Source: Alteromonas sp. KUL42 (GTDB lineage: Bacteria; Pseudomonadota; Gammaproteobacteria; Enterobacterales; Alteromonadaceae). Taken from it: a DNA stretch of 64,000 nucleotides. The position numbers and the translations under genes are program-made. The notes under the pieces are model-generated. The model made no database searches and was not told the DNA's origin. It was given only the letters and a program-made list of their open reading frames with translations. The stretch covers positions 62,001 to 126,000 of the forward strand of contig NZ_BJKK01000001.1 in the NCBI RefSeq assembly GCF_006538325.1, in the 5' to 3' direction. This document shows, piece by piece, positions 26,004 through 37,748 of this stretch (positions are counted from its first letter, which is position 1; each line of letters begins with the position of its first letter).

Positions 26004-26852
26004 TCACGGGTTTATACTGTTACACATCATTTTTAGCTCATCGATTAGGCGCAGCGAGAAACGACTTGTTACGTCTGGGTTTACCGTAATAATGGGAGCA
26101 TGCAAAAATTGGCGGTGGGGTTGCCAAAATTTCGCTAGTGCTTCTTGTGAACTCTTACTCGCCGCAATTAGGACTTTGGGTTGGCGGCTTAATACGTCTT
26201 TTACCGATACTTGGGGGTAGTCGACTGGGCTATCGTAAAAGAGGGTTTGCGCTCCGCATATGTTGAGTAATTTATTCGCCCAGGCATTCGGACCTATTGT
26301 CATTAAAGGTGAAGTCCACGAATAATAGAAAACCGTGTCAAGTTCAGGCTTGGCGAACTGAGTTTCTAACTCATCCAGTCTTTCAATAAACTGAGATGAC
26401 AGCGCATTGGCAGTTTTCTGTGTTTGGGTAAGTTCGCCTAATCGAATGAGTTCACTGGCTATATCGCGAATATCGGTGATACGACTCTTAAAAACGTTTA
26501 GTCCCAGTGCAGACAACTTCTGAATATCTTGGGGTTTATTACCACCATCCCAAGCCAGTACTAAGTCGGGCGATAGTGTGATAATAGCGGCAATATCTGC
26601 GCCTTGGTAATCAGCAATGCGTGGCAAGGTTTTTGCGGCTTCAGGGAAGTCGCTGTAATCACTTACTGCCAATAGGTTGTCACCTAAGCCTAGACTGTAC
26701 ACCCACTCGGTTAAGTGGGGGGCTAAACTCACAATTTTCAGCGGCTTTTTAGGTGAAGAGGTGTCTATATTTGCAAAAACATCCCTAATACAACCTGTAA
26801 AAAACAAACTCATTAAAAGTGGCAGGACGTATATTTTCGATAGTGAAGTCAT
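26004..26852 (-). CDS. btuF: Cobalamin-binding periplasmic protein BtuF-like
   Basis: The substrate-binding component of a vitamin B12 ABC importer, 282 residues. The signal region ends with LFFTGC, which could be a lipobox, so a lipid anchor is possible. The two-lobed binding-protein fold is shown by PLKIVSLAPHLTEWVYSLGLG, cut here after 20 residues of interest, then DLVLAWDGGNKP and ANKLLNICGAQTLF. It lies 22 bases downstream of the cbiB-like gene in the order mtnN-cbiB-btuF, a known gamma-proteobacterial arrangement. The permease and ATPase genes (btuCD) are not in this window. Confidence 0.87.
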   Translation of the reverse strand: MTSLSKIYVLPLLMSLFFTGCIRDVFANIDTSSPKKPLKIVSLAPHLTEWVYSLGLGDNLLAVSDYSDFPEAAKTLPRIADYQGADIAAIITLSPDLVLAWDGGNKPQDIQKLSALGLNVFKSRITDIRDIASELIRLGELTQTQKTANALSSQFIERLDELETQFAKPELDTVFYYSWTSPLMTIGPNAWANKLLNICGAQTLFYDSPVDYPQVSVKDVLSRQPKVLIAASKSSQEALAKFWQPHRQFLHAPIITVNPDVTSRFSLRLIDELKMMCNSINP

Positions 26853-26874
26853 GGTGATAATTCGCTTTAGCGTA

Positions 26875-27816
26875 CTAATTTGAAATTGCTAATAAGCATA
26901 ATGATGCAACCGCAGCAACAGCAATCATGGCGTAGGTCACTGTATTATTAGCAAGAAGCATATGGGAGTACTTAACCTCTTCAGTCCCCCCTACACGTGG
27001 GTAACGGTATTTTCTGTTGGCATAGATTGCGGGACCGCCCAGCTTGATATTGAGTGCGCCCCCTAATAGGGCGAGAAGCAATGAGGTTTTATCTTTTGCG
27101 CTACATCGTCGAAACGCTTTCAAAGCCTTTACAGGGTGACTGACCAGAAGTGACAGCAACGCGCCAATAAAAGCGGGAGGTAAAACTAAGAGCGACACAA
27201 GTTTTCTAACGGGTATGGCAAAATAGCGCATGGTTGGCGTTCTAAAGTGCCATTGCCATGTGGTTAGTAATAACAACCGATAGACTAGGGCGCCAATTGG
27301 CCCTGCAACAACAAAATAAAATATAACGCCGCAATATAAATAAAGAAATTTAAGCCAAAGTGATTCGATGGCTGCTTTGGCAATACCAATGTCGGTCAAT
27401 GTGTCACATTGTCTAGCGGTGATCGTTCCAACCATCTCACGGGCGAGGGACTTTTTATTTCTCCCCACGCTCTTTAATACTTTTTTGTATTGTTGACGTT
27501 GATAGCCAAAGTCTAACAATACTATCATGATGACAGCTTCAAAAAAGATTGGGTATTCGGCCATGTAGACCAAAATGGCCAAGCACACCACAATAGGCGT
27601 TAGCAGTACCAATGCTGCCAACGAACCAGAAATGTAGTGCTGAGATGGGCTAAATGACGACGACGGAAGTACTTTGCGCCCCATTTGGCGCACTAAAAAG
27701 CGCATAAACGTGAGAGGATGTGTACTTTGTGGCCACCGCCATACGGCATCGACAGCAAGGGCCAACCAAAGTACCAATAGCGACCCGTAGTTGATGTCGC
27801 TAAAAAAGCTTGTCAT
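26875..27816 (-). CDS. cbiB: CobD/CbiB family cobalamin biosynthesis protein
   Basis: A membrane protein of 313 residues related to adenosylcobinamide-phosphate synthase, which attaches the aminopropanol arm to cobyric acid in the late B12 pathway. There are about five hydrophobic segments. Family blocks are an N-terminal LALAVDAVWRWPQSTHP, internal EMVGTITARQCDTL, and the C-terminal LGGALNIKLGG with KYRYPRVGG. Its start overlaps the mtnN stop (shared A of TAATG), so it is translated with mtnN. Together with btuF it suggests salvage of B12 precursors rather than full synthesis, since no other corrin genes are present. Confidence 0.87.
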   Translation of the reverse strand: MTSFFSDINYGSLLVLWLALAVDAVWRWPQSTHPLTFMRFLVRQMGRKVLPSSSFSPSQHYISGSLAALVLLTPIVVCLAILVYMAEYPIFFEAVIMIVLLDFGYQRQQYKKVLKSVGRNKKSLAREMVGTITARQCDTLTDIGIAKAAIESLWLKFLYLYCGVIFYFVVAGPIGALVYRLLLLTTWQWHFRTPTMRYFAIPVRKLVSLLVLPPAFIGALLSLLVSHPVKALKAFRRCSAKDKTSLLLALLGGALNIKLGGPAIYANRKYRYPRVGGTEEVKYSHMLLANNTVTYAMIAVAAVASLCLLAISN

Positions 27817-28517
27817 TACTTGGCAAGCTTTTCAATCATAGCCATGACTAATTGCGCTGAATGCTTTGCCGCGGTGTCTAAATATTCTTTAAAACTTACC
27901 GACGACGTTTTTCCAGCAATATCAGACAACGAGCGGATCACAAGAAACGGTGTGCCCAACATATGACAGGTTTGACCAATGGCGGCGCCTTCCATTTCAA
28001 CTGCTTTCATGTCAGGGAAGTTTTGGCGCAATTCTGCAACGGCTTCGTCACTACCGATAAATGCATCACCAGTACAAATTAGGCCAGTAGTAGATTGTAA
28101 CGAAGGAATTGTGTTCGCCGCATCTGCTGCGGCGCTCATTAGTGCTTCATCGCAACGATAATCTTCAGGCATACCCGCACACTGACCTAATTTATAGCCA
28201 AAGTGGGTTAGGTCGGCGTCGTGATGAATTACGTGACTGGCAATAACCAGATCCCCAATATTTAGGTTTTTATCAAAGCCGCCGGCCGAGCCTGTATTCA
28301 CCACAGCATCCGGTGCATATTGTTCAATCATTACAGCGGTTGCGATGGCGGCAGCAACTTTACCGATACCACATTTCACAAGCACTACATTCATGCCGTT
28401 TAATGTACCTTCGAAGAAAGTGAGATGTTTCCACTGCGTTTCTTTAAGGTTCTCTAGTGAAGACTTAAGCAACGCAACCTCTTCGTCCATTGCGCCTAAA
28501 ATACCAATTTTGTTCAT
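27816..28517 (-). CDS. mtnN: 5'-methylthioadenosine/S-adenosylhomocysteine nucleosidase
   Basis: MtnN (Pfs), 233 residues, hydrolyses methylthioadenosine, S-adenosylhomocysteine and 5'-deoxyadenosine to adenine and the ribose part, recycling SAM by-products and feeding autoinducer-2 synthesis. Signature blocks are IGILGAMDEEVALL, VVNTGSAGGFD, ICTGDAFIGSD and the ribose-binding AVEMEGAAIGQTC, with the catalytic aspartate in RSLSDIAG. Length is standard. It heads the mtnN-cbiB-btuF operon. Upstream (28518-28780) is an unusually palindromic stretch. Confidence 0.95.
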   Translation of the reverse strand: MNKIGILGAMDEEVALLKSSLENLKETQWKHLTFFEGTLNGMNVVLVKCGIGKVAAAIATAVMIEQYAPDAVVNTGSAGGFDKNLNIGDLVIASHVIHHDADLTHFGYKLGQCAGMPEDYRCDEALMSAAADAANTIPSLQSTTGLICTGDAFIGSDEAVAELRQNFPDMKAVEMEGAAIGQTCHMLGTPFLVIRSLSDIAGKTSSVSFKEYLDTAAKHSAQLVMAMIEKLAK

Positions 28518-28620
28518 AGCTGTACCGACTTGTTTATATGATTATGAGGCGCGACGGCACCCCGAGCGTTTTGTTTGCCCGTAATTGTATAAGGAATATA
28601 AGAAAACTGACAGAAAAATG

Positions 28621-28780
28621 CCTTTGTTAATAGTACCTGTTGAAGTCATCGGTGCGCTAAATACCAATGACTTTAACAGGCCTTTGCCATTTGAGAGTGA
28701 AAATAGCGTATTAACAAAGGCTAGGGGAAGCGTTGCTCTTAGGCTTAAGAGCAAGTTAAGGAGCAGGTACGCTCCTTAAC
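28621..28780. repeat. Nested and adjacent palindromes between the DUF2726 gene and mtnN
   Basis: Four inverted repeats in 160 bases. Outer 12-bp arms CCTTTGTTAATA (28621-28632) and TATTAACAAAGG (28709-28720) enclose 14-bp arms CCTGTTGAAGTCAT (28636-28649) and ATGACTTTAACAGG (28667-28680) with one mismatch. Two perfect hairpins follow: TTGCTCTTA/TAAGAGCAA (28733-28754) and GTTAAGGAGC/GCTCCTTAAC (28755-28780). The last touches the DUF2726 stop codon and could be its terminator. The rest is unexplained. Confidence 0.8.
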
Positions 28781-29368
28781 TCAAGCTGCTGCTGGTCGAC
28801 TAGAGCGCACCGGACGCGTAGGGCGTTTAGGTGGCGCTGGGTTGTGTGTAGGCAATTGTGCCATTTTCTGTTGAAGTCGACGGTAAGGAATTAACTTGTT
28901 CTCAAGGCACTCGCGGATATCGTCTACCGAATAGCCCGATTTCACTTTAATACGAGCATGCGGAAGGCCTGCTGCATCAAGTGCACCAGTAACAAACCAA
29001 TCTTTCTGTGATTTGTAGCCATCTTTACCCTGATTGTGAACCAAATCGATAGCCAATACGGGGCTCATGTCATTTTTATCGACTAGAACAAAATCTAATT
29101 GTCTGCTTGATGCACGACTAACGGCTTGGCTTGCCATTTTCTTATTGGTGGTCTGACGTACAGAAACCAAATCGTTCAAGCGGACTCGACAGATAATACG
29201 GAACTCTCTGCCCATGGCTTGCTCAATGAGATTGAGAAATGAATGCTCCACTGGTGTGAAAAGCTGTGGCTTTCGGCGAAAAGGGAATGCCACGCCACCA
29301 TCAGACAATTTAATGGCACCTAGCGCAACAACAATAAGTAACATCATCAGAATAATTGCCAATTCCAT
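28781..29368 (-). CDS. DUF2726 domain protein with N-terminal membrane anchor
   Basis: A 195-residue protein with one N-terminal hydrophobic segment (ELAIILMMLLIVVALGAI), then a DUF2726 domain (about 40-160; LFTPVEHSFLNLIEQAMG, then CRVRLNDLV, and DFVLVDKNDMSPVLAIDLV). The C-terminal tail is Pro/Arg-rich. DUF2726 has the look of a restriction-endonuclease-like or topoisomerase-associated fold, with the acidic and lysine residues of VLAIDLVHNQ and KSQKDW as possible remnants. No activity is established that I know of. I start at 29368, which follows GAGGA; a TTG reading from 29389 is unlikely. Confidence 0.85.
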   Translation of the reverse strand: MELAIILMMLLIVVALGAIKLSDGGVAFPFRRKPQLFTPVEHSFLNLIEQAMGREFRIICRVRLNDLVSVRQTTNKKMASQAVSRASSRQLDFVLVDKNDMSPVLAIDLVHNQGKDGYKSQKDWFVTGALDAAGLPHARIKVKSGYSVDDIRECLENKLIPYRRLQQKMAQLPTHNPAPPKRPTRPVRSSRPAAA

Positions 29369-29431
29369 TGTAGTCCTCACAAATATCAAAAGTTAAAACC
29401 CGTGACAGTAGTGCGCTAGCAAGCCAATAAA

Positions 29432-29500
29432 GTCTTAACTTGCTGAAAAGACTTCGTGTCACTACAGGTACTGTACCAGTGTCAGAAAAATGACACTTGG
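29432..29500. repeat. Cluster of small hairpins upstream of the DUF2726 gene
   Basis: AAGTCTT with AAGACTT (about 29430-29455), GGTACTGTACC (about 29467-29477) and CCAGTGTCA with TGACACTTGG (29476-29484 and 29491-29500) follow one another between the unknown secreted protein gene and DUF2726. On the minus strand the last has TTTTTC in its loop rather than after its stem, so it is not a standard terminator. Confidence 0.4.
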
Positions 29501-29570
29501 CGACGTCACGGTGCCGTTGTTAATGATTTTGCAAAGCAAATGCCAACATGAGCATATATGAAGTAATGCG

Positions 29571-29999
29571 TTATTTTTGAGGCGAGGTAACTAGAATATC
29601 GATTTGAGAGCCGTTGCTATCTGGGCTAATGATTATTCTGGTGCTTTTGTCATTGGATGACAGAAAATTACGGTCATTAATTGCAGGATGTAGATGTAGA
29701 GAAGGATGTGCTGCTCGATAAACGGCGAGTAATTCACTTGGTGAAGAAGATGAATGGTATACCATTACCGCAGTACTGTTTTTGTTAAAAGCTTGGCAAA
29801 GTTTCGCGTTATCAACGATAGTGATTTGCTCAAATACCGCCGGGCATTTGACTGTGCTGGGGTGGCTTGGAATTCTACTACCATTACTGCGACTGTTCGT
29901 GTCTTGGTCTTGTGAAGTAGGAGTCGCCATGCAGATGCCTGTTGCGGTAAGACTTAGCGTCAAAAAAAGAGCGAGTTTGTTTAAATGTACATTATTCAT
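29571..29999 (-). CDS. Small secreted protein of unknown function
   Basis: A 142-residue protein that I do not recognise. From the ATG at 29999 it begins MNNVHLNKLALFLTLSLTA and continues GICMATP, a typical signal peptide cleaved near residue 25, so it is exported. The mature part starts with a Ser/Asn/Asp-rich linker, then a compact domain of about 95 residues with two cysteines (VKCPAVFEQ and NAKLCQAF) that could form a disulfide. It ends with short strands (TRIIISPDSNGSQIDILV). The reading from 30062 would place a charged stretch before the signal and is rejected. No neighbour suggests its role. Confidence 0.6.
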   Translation of the reverse strand: MNNVHLNKLALFLTLSLTATGICMATPTSQDQDTNSRSNGSRIPSHPSTVKCPAVFEQITIVDNAKLCQAFNKNSTAVMVYHSSSSPSELLAVYRAAHPSLHLHPAINDRNFLSSNDKSTRIIISPDSNGSQIDILVTSPQK

Positions 30000-30216
30000 A
30001 GTGAAGAGCTTTGTTACGTTCACAGTAAATTTAACTCTATGTCGCAAAAAATCATCACGCACTAATACGGCAAATATTAAAGGACAACGAGGTAAGGGTG
30101 TTTATCTCACTCTACTTTTCCCTAATCTTACTGGTTATTCAACAAGGCGATGGCTTTATCACGTATGCTGCTATCGCCTCAGGTATATAATTCTTAGTTT
30201 GTCGACTGCGTTTTGC

Positions 30217-31734
30217 TTACTGCGCGTATGGTGTAGTAAACAAATGATATAAAGATTCTGTACCGCTATAGAAGTTGCCAATGCGCAAATTTTCATTAGG
30301 TGCATGCTGGTTGTTATCTGCATTAACTAACGGAATAAGAATCGCAGGCTTATTCAAACTTTTAACCAAAGGCGCTGTGGGTACAGTTCCCCCCATCAAA
30401 GGAATAAGAATTACCTGATCATCACTTACGGGTTGTAATGCTTCTTTGGCCCACAAACCAACAGGGGTATCTAAAGGTGTCTGTAATGCATCGGTTCCCT
30501 CTCTAACCTCAAAGCGAACGAGCTTTTCATGCTGTTGACGCTGCGCTAGTGTCGGCGCTTTATCAATGATGTGATACCCCTTAGATACAATATAGTCTTT
30601 TAGAAGTGCTACTTGTCTTGCAGAGTACGCCGCTTTGGTGGTTCGTATATCTATAGATGCTGTTGCTTCAGCGGGAACAATGGTTCTCACTGCTGTGGTA
30701 CTTGCTGCGCTAAGCCCGTTTACATTTAACGAGGGAAGGCTAATCGCTTCATAATAATTACCGCCTACCGATTCAGCCTTTGCCACACCAAGTCGATTTA
30801 ACAGGGCCTTTTCATCAATAGGAATTGCACTTAGAACCTGTTTTTCTGACTCTGAGAGTGGCGTATCGCCATAATAACGCGGAATGGTAACTTGACCATT
30901 TTCGTTTTTCATTCCAGCTAATAGCGTAGACAGCATAAAGGCAGGGTTTTGAATATAGTTCCCGAAATGGCCACTGTGGCTATCTGATACTGGTCCGTAT
31001 ACGGTTATTCTTACAAGCGTGGCGCCACGATGCCCAAAGACAACCGTTGGCGCGTTAGATGGGTGCATTGGTCCATCTAAAATAACCACAGCATCGGCTG
31101 AAAGTAATGACTTATTACTATCTATAACTTTTGCTAGCGTTGGTGAACCCCCTTCTTCATTGGAATCAAGAATTACCTTGATATTAATGGAAGGCGTTGT
31201 ACTGTTCGACGCTAAGGCATGTATCGCCGCAAGTAGCATCATGATAGGCGCTTTGTCATCTGATGCTGAGCGGGCAAATATCCGCCAGTCTGGGTCTATG
31301 TCACCGGTTAACATCGACAAAGGCTTTGTCGTCCAACCTTCGTTTTCTTTTACTTTTAATACAGGTTTCCACGGGCTCTCTTGATCCCAAAGCTCGGGAT
31401 TGACAGGTTGACCATCCATATGTGCGTAAAAGAGTAATGTAGGTGCGTCTTCACCTGCCTGCATATAATCGGCATATAGCATAGGCTGGCCGTTATTTTC
31501 GAGTAACTGTGTTTTTAGCCCATATTGGCTATATTTTTTAGCGGTCCATTCGGCAACCTTCTGAATATCTGGCGACGATTGTGTGGCTACGTTAGGTAAC
31601 GTTAGGTATTCCAAATATTCATTAAAAATTTGTTTGGCCGCTTTTTCTGTGTTTTGAACACTGGCATATACAGGAAAGTAGAGAAAAAAAGAGAGTAAAG
31701 ACAATCCGGATAAAAGCGCTGAACGCATAGACAT
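30217..31734 (-). CDS. M20 family metallopeptidase, secreted
   Basis: A zinc-dependent exopeptidase or dipeptidase of the M20/M25/M40 family, 505 residues from the start at 31734. The N-terminus (ALLSGLSLLSFFLYFPVYA) is a signal peptide, so it acts in the periplasm or outside. Metal ligands appear in order: His and Asp in FYAHMDGQPV, Asp in RSASDDKAP, the catalytic Glu pair in DSNEEGGSP, and His near the C-terminus in NQHAPNENL. A lid domain separates the two halves (about 215-340). A longer reading from 31905 would run into the gltD gene and is not supported. Preferred peptides cannot be deduced. Confidence 0.9.
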   Translation of the reverse strand: MSMRSALLSGLSLLSFFLYFPVYASVQNTEKAAKQIFNEYLEYLTLPNVATQSSPDIQKVAEWTAKKYSQYGLKTQLLENNGQPMLYADYMQAGEDAPTLLFYAHMDGQPVNPELWDQESPWKPVLKVKENEGWTTKPLSMLTGDIDPDWRIFARSASDDKAPIMMLLAAIHALASNSTTPSINIKVILDSNEEGGSPTLAKVIDSNKSLLSADAVVILDGPMHPSNAPTVVFGHRGATLVRITVYGPVSDSHSGHFGNYIQNPAFMLSTLLAGMKNENGQVTIPRYYGDTPLSESEKQVLSAIPIDEKALLNRLGVAKAESVGGNYYEAISLPSLNVNGLSAASTTAVRTIVPAEATASIDIRTTKAAYSARQVALLKDYIVSKGYHIIDKAPTLAQRQQHEKLVRFEVREGTDALQTPLDTPVGLWAKEALQPVSDDQVILIPLMGGTVPTAPLVKSLNKPAILIPLVNADNNQHAPNENLRIGNFYSGTESLYHLFTTPYAQ

Positions 31735-31791
31735 AAGCACACCAAGGGATAAAAGAATTTCCTTTAATGTAAAGCGTACATCCTTAGTTTT

Positions 31792-31828
31792 AAACAAAAA
31801 AAGCTCGATAGCAGTGCTTTCGAGCTTA
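31792..31828 (-). terminator. Rho-independent terminator of gltBD
   Basis: On the minus strand AGCTCGA (complement 31820-31826) and TCGAGCT (complement 31802-31808) form a stem followed by TTTTTTTG, 25 bases after the gltD stop. Confidence 0.85.
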
Positions 31829-31852
31829 ATTTCTAATTTAAGGCAAATACTA

Positions 31853-33271
<1,419 letters not shown>

Positions 33272-33281
33272 CTAAATCCTC

Positions 33282-36200
33282 CTACTGAGCCTGAATACGT
33301 AATTCAGCACTTGAACGACTGATGTGACCAAGCAAGTTCTTCACATCACTGGTTTTCGGTTTAATAAGCTTAAAGCGTTTAAGCGTTTCAGCGAAGTTAG
33401 TCAGTAACGACAGCGAATGCTCACTACCGGTTTCTTCGTAATGCTGATTAATCAAACCTCGTAAGTGCTCAGCAAGAATGGCTTTGTCTTCAATAGACAT
33501 AATATCTACAAGCTCGGCGTTTACACGGTTATCAAGGTCGTCATTGTCATCCATAAGATAAGCAAAACCACCAGTCATACCTGCGCCAAAGTTAACGCCA
33601 ACAGGACCAAGTACTGCCACAATACCGCCTGTCATATATTCACAGCCGTTATCACCAATACCTTCTACAACCGCAATAGCGCCAGAGTTGCGTACGCCGA
33701 AGCGCTCGCCCGCGCGACCTGCCGCAAATAATTTGCCGCCGGTTGCACCGTAAAGGCAGGTGTTACCCATGATAGCACTGTCATGCGCATCGAATGTGAT
33801 GTTACGCGGTGGGTAGATAACCAGCTTACCGCCAGTCATACCTTTGCCCACATAGTCGTTTGCATCGCCTTCTAAATGCATATGCAAACCACCGGCATTC
33901 CATACGCCAAAGCTTTGGCCAGCTGTGCCCGTTAGCTCAACTTTAATGGGTGTATCTTCAAAGTCGTGATTGCCGTGATGTTTAGCAATTTCACCTGACA
34001 GTAGCGCACCAACAGAACGGTCTGTGTTGCGAATAGGATACTTCAAGGTTATTGATGAACTATTCACTACCGCTTGTTGACCGTCTTTAAGCATCTGTGC
34101 ATTCAACTCACCTTTGTCCACCGGTGTATTGGTGGTTTCAGAGCAGAATAAACGGGTATGCTCACCGGCCTTCGGTTGTGCAAGTAATGGTGATAGGTCT
34201 AAGCGATTCTGTTTCGCCGTCATACCGTCCAATACTTTAAGTAGCTCTGTGCGCCCCACAAGGTCGTCGAATTTCGCAACGCCCATAGACGCCATTATTT
34301 CACGTACTTCCTGAGCGATGAACTTGAAGTAGTTCATGACCATTTCAGGTAAACCAATGAAGTGGTCGTCGCGCAATTTCTGATCTTGTGTTGCCACACC
34401 GGTTGCACAGTTGTTTAAGTGACAAATTCTTAAATATTTACAGCCTAGTGCCACCATAGGACCGGTTCCAAAACCGAAGCTTTCTGCACCTAAAATCCCT
34501 GCTTTAACCACGTCTAAGCCCGTTTTCAAACCACCATCAGTTTGAACGCGTACTTTGTGGCGCAAGCCATTCTCGATAAGTGCTTGCTGTGTTTCAGATA
34601 AACCAAGTTCAAATGGGCTACCCGCGTATTTCACCGATGTCAGCGGGCTTGCACCTGTACCACCGTCATAACCTGATACTGTGATAAGGTCTGCGTAGGC
34701 TTTTGCTACGCCCGTGGCAATAGTACCAACGCCAGGTTCTGATACCAATTTTACAGATATAAGCGCCGTTGGGTTGACCTGTTTCAAATCGAAAATTAGC
34801 TGAGCCAAATCTTCAATTGAATAGATGTCGTGGTGCGGCGGCGGAGAAATAAGTGTTACACCAGGTACTGAGAAACGCAGTTGCGCAATGTACTTGTTAA
34901 CTTTGTCTCCCGGTAGCTGACCACCTTCACCAGGTTTTGCACCTTGGGCCACCTTAATTTGAATAACACTCGCGTTAACCAAATAATGCGGTGTTACACC
35001 GAAGCGGCCCGATGCCACTTGCTTGATTTTGGAGTTTTTCTCGGTACCAAAGCGTGAAGGGTGCTCGCCGCCTTCACCTGAGTTTGATTGACCACCCAAG
35101 CGGTTCATAGCAATAGCCAGTGCTTCATGTGCTTCTGGGCTCAGTGCACCTATTGACATCGCGGCGGTGTCAAAGCGAGGGAATAAGGTTTCCGGCGCTT
35201 CTACTTCACTGATGTCGATAGGGTCACAATTCGGGTTAATTGCTAGCAAGTCGCGAATGTGCGCAGGTGCACGTTCGTTTACTAATTTTGCATACTCTTG
35301 ATAGTCGCTATAATTTCCCGATACCACGGCTGTTTGCAATGTTTTTACGACATCTGGGTTGTACGCATGATACTCCCCGCCGTGTACATATTTGAGCAAG
35401 CCACCGTGATCGATAGACTTGCGCTTAAGCCAAGCGATACGGTTTAGATTAACCAGATCTTGCTGGAAATCATCGAATCCTGCACCTTGAATGCGGGAAG
35501 TTACGCCTTTAAAGCACAGCTCCATAACTTCATTGTTTACGCCAACTGCTTCGAACAGCTTAGAGCTACGATAGCTGGCTACTGTGCTGATGCCCATTTT
35601 TGACATGATTTTATACAGGCCTTTATTGATACCTTTGCGGTAGTTCAACGTGGCCTGCATTGGTGAAATATCTAATTCACCTTTTTCGCACAGTTGCTCG
35701 ATAGTTTCATAAGCAAGGAATGGATAAACTGCAGTGGCACCAAGTCCTATCAGGACTGCAAAGTGATGTGGATCCCGTGCACTGGCGGTTTCAACTACCA
35801 CGTTGGCGTCACAACGCAATGCTTTGTCTACGAGTCGGCGTTGCACTGCACCGACAGCCATTGCCGCAGGGATCACCAATCGGTTTTGTTTGATGTTGCG
35901 GTCTGACAATATAACAAATGCTGCACGCTTGTTTTTAACCAACATTTCAACTTCGTTACACACCCGTTCGATAGCTTTCTTTAAGCCTTCTTGTGGAGCG
36001 TACTGAAGCTCTACAACTTCTGAATAGTAGTTGTCAGGGTTGAATTCGCGCAGCTGTTTAAGGTCGGTGTACATCAAGATAGGTGAGTCGAACAATACTC
36101 TATCTGCGTAGCCAGAAGTCTCAGTGAAGACGTTTTTCTCGCGCCCAATACAAGTAGCTAACGACATCACGTGGTTCTCACGTAATGGATCGATAGGTGG

Positions 36201-37748
36201 GTTCGTTACCTGAGCAAACTGTTGACGGAAATAATCATATACCGTGCGCTGACGAGATGACATGACAGCCATTGGTGTGTCGTCACCCATTGAACCCACG
36301 GCTTCTTGACCGTCTTTGGCAAGTACTTTGATGACTTGTTGAATTTCTTCATAGCTGTAGGCGTTTAACTTATGGTAAACCGCCATAGCGTCATCGTCGA
36401 AAACACGCTTTCCAATTAATGATGCGTCTAGCTGTTCAATTGGGGTTAGACGACGAATGTGCTTTTCAAGCCACTCTCGATAGGGGTGACGTTCTTTTAA
36501 TTCGTCATCAATTTCCGTTGAGCGCCAAATTTTGCCTGTATAAGTGTCAACCGCAAGCATTTCGCCCGGACCTACACGGCCTTTTTCAATAACATCGGCC
36601 TGTTCGTAGTCCCAAATACCCACTTCAGAAGCAAGGGTAATAAAACCGTTTTTGGTAATGACGTAACGGGCAGGGCGCAAACCGTTGCGGTCGAGGTTAC
36701 ATGCAACATGACGACCGTTGGTTAATACAATACCCGCTGGGCCATCCCACGGTTCCATGTGCATGGAATTAAACTCATAAAATGCACGAAGGTCGTCATC
36801 CATGGTTTTGTTGTTTTGGTATGCCGGTGGAACAAGTAGGCGCATAGCACGGAACAAGTCCATACCGCCTGCCAAAAAGAGTTCCAGCATATTATCCAGT
36901 GAAGACGAGTCAGACCCTTCTGTATTAACAAAAGGCGCTGCGTCTTTTAAATCTGGGATCAATGGTGTTGCAAATTTTGCTGCACGGGCCATAGCCCAAT
37001 CGCGGTTACCTTTAATGGTATTAATTTCACCATTATGAGCTAGGAAACGGAAAGGCTGTGCTAGCGGCCAACGTGGTAGCGTATTAGTTGAAAAGCGCTG
37101 GTGGAATACACAAATAGCGCTTTGCATACGCTCGTCAGCTAAGTCGAGATAAAAAGCTGGTAAGTCTTTGGGCATTACCAAGCCTTTATAAATCGTAACG
37201 AGTCCTGATAAGCAGGCAACGTAGAAGTCTGGATCGTCCTCGAGTCGTTTCTCCACACGACGACGAATCATGTAGAAGCGACGTTCAAGATCGCGCTTAC
37301 GCCAGCCCGCTGGAGCATTGACAAATACTTGCTCGATTTGTGGTACACCAGTTAGTGCTAGTTCACCCAGTACTGAGCGGTCGACAGGCACTTCGCGCCA
37401 TCCCACTACTGAAAGTGTTTCTTTTTCAAGTTCTTCGTTTAGTACATCGCGAGCGGCTTTCGCACGTACAGGGTCCTGACTTAAGAAAATCATGCCAACG
37501 CCGTATTTTTTGCTGAGTTTCCAGCCATTTTCTTCGGCGATTGCATTGAAGAACGCATCTGGCTTCTGCAGTAATAAACCACAGCCATCACCAGTTTTAC
37601 CGTCAGCGGCAATACCACCACGGTGCTGCATACGGTCTAGGCCGTGAATTGCAGTTGTTACCAATTCGTGACTGGCTTCCCCGTGAGTGTGAGCAATTAA
37701 GCCAAACCCACAGTTGTCCCGAGAATCATTGGGATTATATAAACTCAT
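33282..37748 (-). CDS. gltB: Glutamate synthase large subunit
   Basis: The alpha subunit (1488 residues) of NADPH glutamate synthase, which turns glutamine and 2-oxoglutarate into two glutamates. The N-terminal class II amidotransferase domain begins at Cys13 ([10 protein letters not shown]) after a short propeptide. The central and FMN-binding synthase domains hold [11 protein letters not shown] and the [13 protein letters not shown] region. The 3Fe-4S cysteines are in [16 protein letters not shown], and a C-terminal beta-helix ([26 protein letters not shown]) ends the protein. AAGGAG is only two bases from the ATG, an unusually short spacing for so abundant a protein. Confidence 0.97.
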   Translation of the reverse strand: MSLYNPNDSRDNCGFGLIAHTHGEASHELVTTAIHGLDRMQHRGGIAADGKTGDGCGLLLQKPDAFFNAIAEENGWKLSKKYGVGMIFLSQDPVRAKAARDVLNEELEKETLSVVGWREVPVDRSVLGELALTGVPQIEQVFVNAPAGWRKRDLERRFYMIRRRVEKRLEDDPDFYVACLSGLVTIYKGLVMPKDLPAFYLDLADERMQSAICVFHQRFSTNTLPRWPLAQPFRFLAHNGEINTIKGNRDWAMARAAKFATPLIPDLKDAAPFVNTEGSDSSSLDNMLELFLAGGMDLFRAMRLLVPPAYQNNKTMDDDLRAFYEFNSMHMEPWDGPAGIVLTNGRHVACNLDRNGLRPARYVITKNGFITLASEVGIWDYEQADVIEKGRVGPGEMLAVDTYTGKIWRSTEIDDELKERHPYREWLEKHIRRLTPIEQLDASLIGKRVFDDDAMAVYHKLNAYSYEEIQQVIKVLAKDGQEAVGSMGDDTPMAVMSSRQRTVYDYFRQQFAQVTNPPIDPLRENHVMSLATCIGREKNVFTETSGYADRVLFDSPILMYTDLKQLREFNPDNYYSEVVELQYAPQEGLKKAIERVCNEVEMLVKNKRAAFVILSDRNIKQNRLVIPAAMAVGAVQRRLVDKALRCDANVVVETASARDPHHFAVLIGLGATAVYPFLAYETIEQLCEKGELDISPMQATLNYRKGINKGLYKIMSKMGISTVASYRSSKLFEAVGVNNEVMELCFKGVTSRIQGAGFDDFQQDLVNLNRIAWLKRKSIDHGGLLKYVHGGEYHAYNPDVVKTLQTAVVSGNYSDYQEYAKLVNERAPAHIRDLLAINPNCDPIDISEVEAPETLFPRFDTAAMSIGALSPEAHEALAIAMNRLGGQSNSGEGGEHPSRFGTEKNSKIKQVASGRFGVTPHYLVNASVIQIKVAQGAKPGEGGQLPGDKVNKYIAQLRFSVPGVTLISPPPHHDIYSIEDLAQLIFDLKQVNPTALISVKLVSEPGVGTIATGVAKAYADLITVSGYDGGTGASPLTSVKYAGSPFELGLSETQQALIENGLRHKVRVQTDGGLKTGLDVVKAGILGAESFGFGTGPMVALGCKYLRICHLNNCATGVATQDQKLRDDHFIGLPEMVMNYFKFIAQEVREIMASMGVAKFDDLVGRTELLKVLDGMTAKQNRLDLSPLLAQPKAGEHTRLFCSETTNTPVDKGELNAQMLKDGQQAVVNSSSITLKYPIRNTDRSVGALLSGEIAKHHGNHDFEDTPIKVELTGTAGQSFGVWNAGGLHMHLEGDANDYVGKGMTGGKLVIYPPRNITFDAHDSAIMGNTCLYGATGGKLFAAGRAGERFGVRNSGAIAVVEGIGDNGCEYMTGGIVAVLGPVGVNFGAGMTGGFAYLMDDNDDLDNRVNAELVDIMSIEDKAILAEHLRGLINQHYEETGSEHSLSLLTNFAETLKRFKLIKPKTSDVKNLLGHISRSSAELRIQAQ

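Noticed and set aside
28585..28779. A 64-codon open frame on the plus strand and a 70-codon frame on the minus strand
   Set aside because: Both lie in the palindrome nest, read through inverted repeats, and have no homology or convincing ribosome site. They are by-products of the palindromes.
27816..28780. Cobalamin riboswitch upstream of mtnN-cbiB-btuF
   Set aside because: I could not find a B12-box-like conserved segment. The palindromes upstream do not resemble the known fold, though a covariance search was not possible.
33282..37748. Several open frames of 60-160 codons opposite gltB, gltD, acnD and the TonB receptor gene
   Set aside because: They lie wholly inside strongly identified genes in other frames and have no signal, motif or ribosome site of their own.
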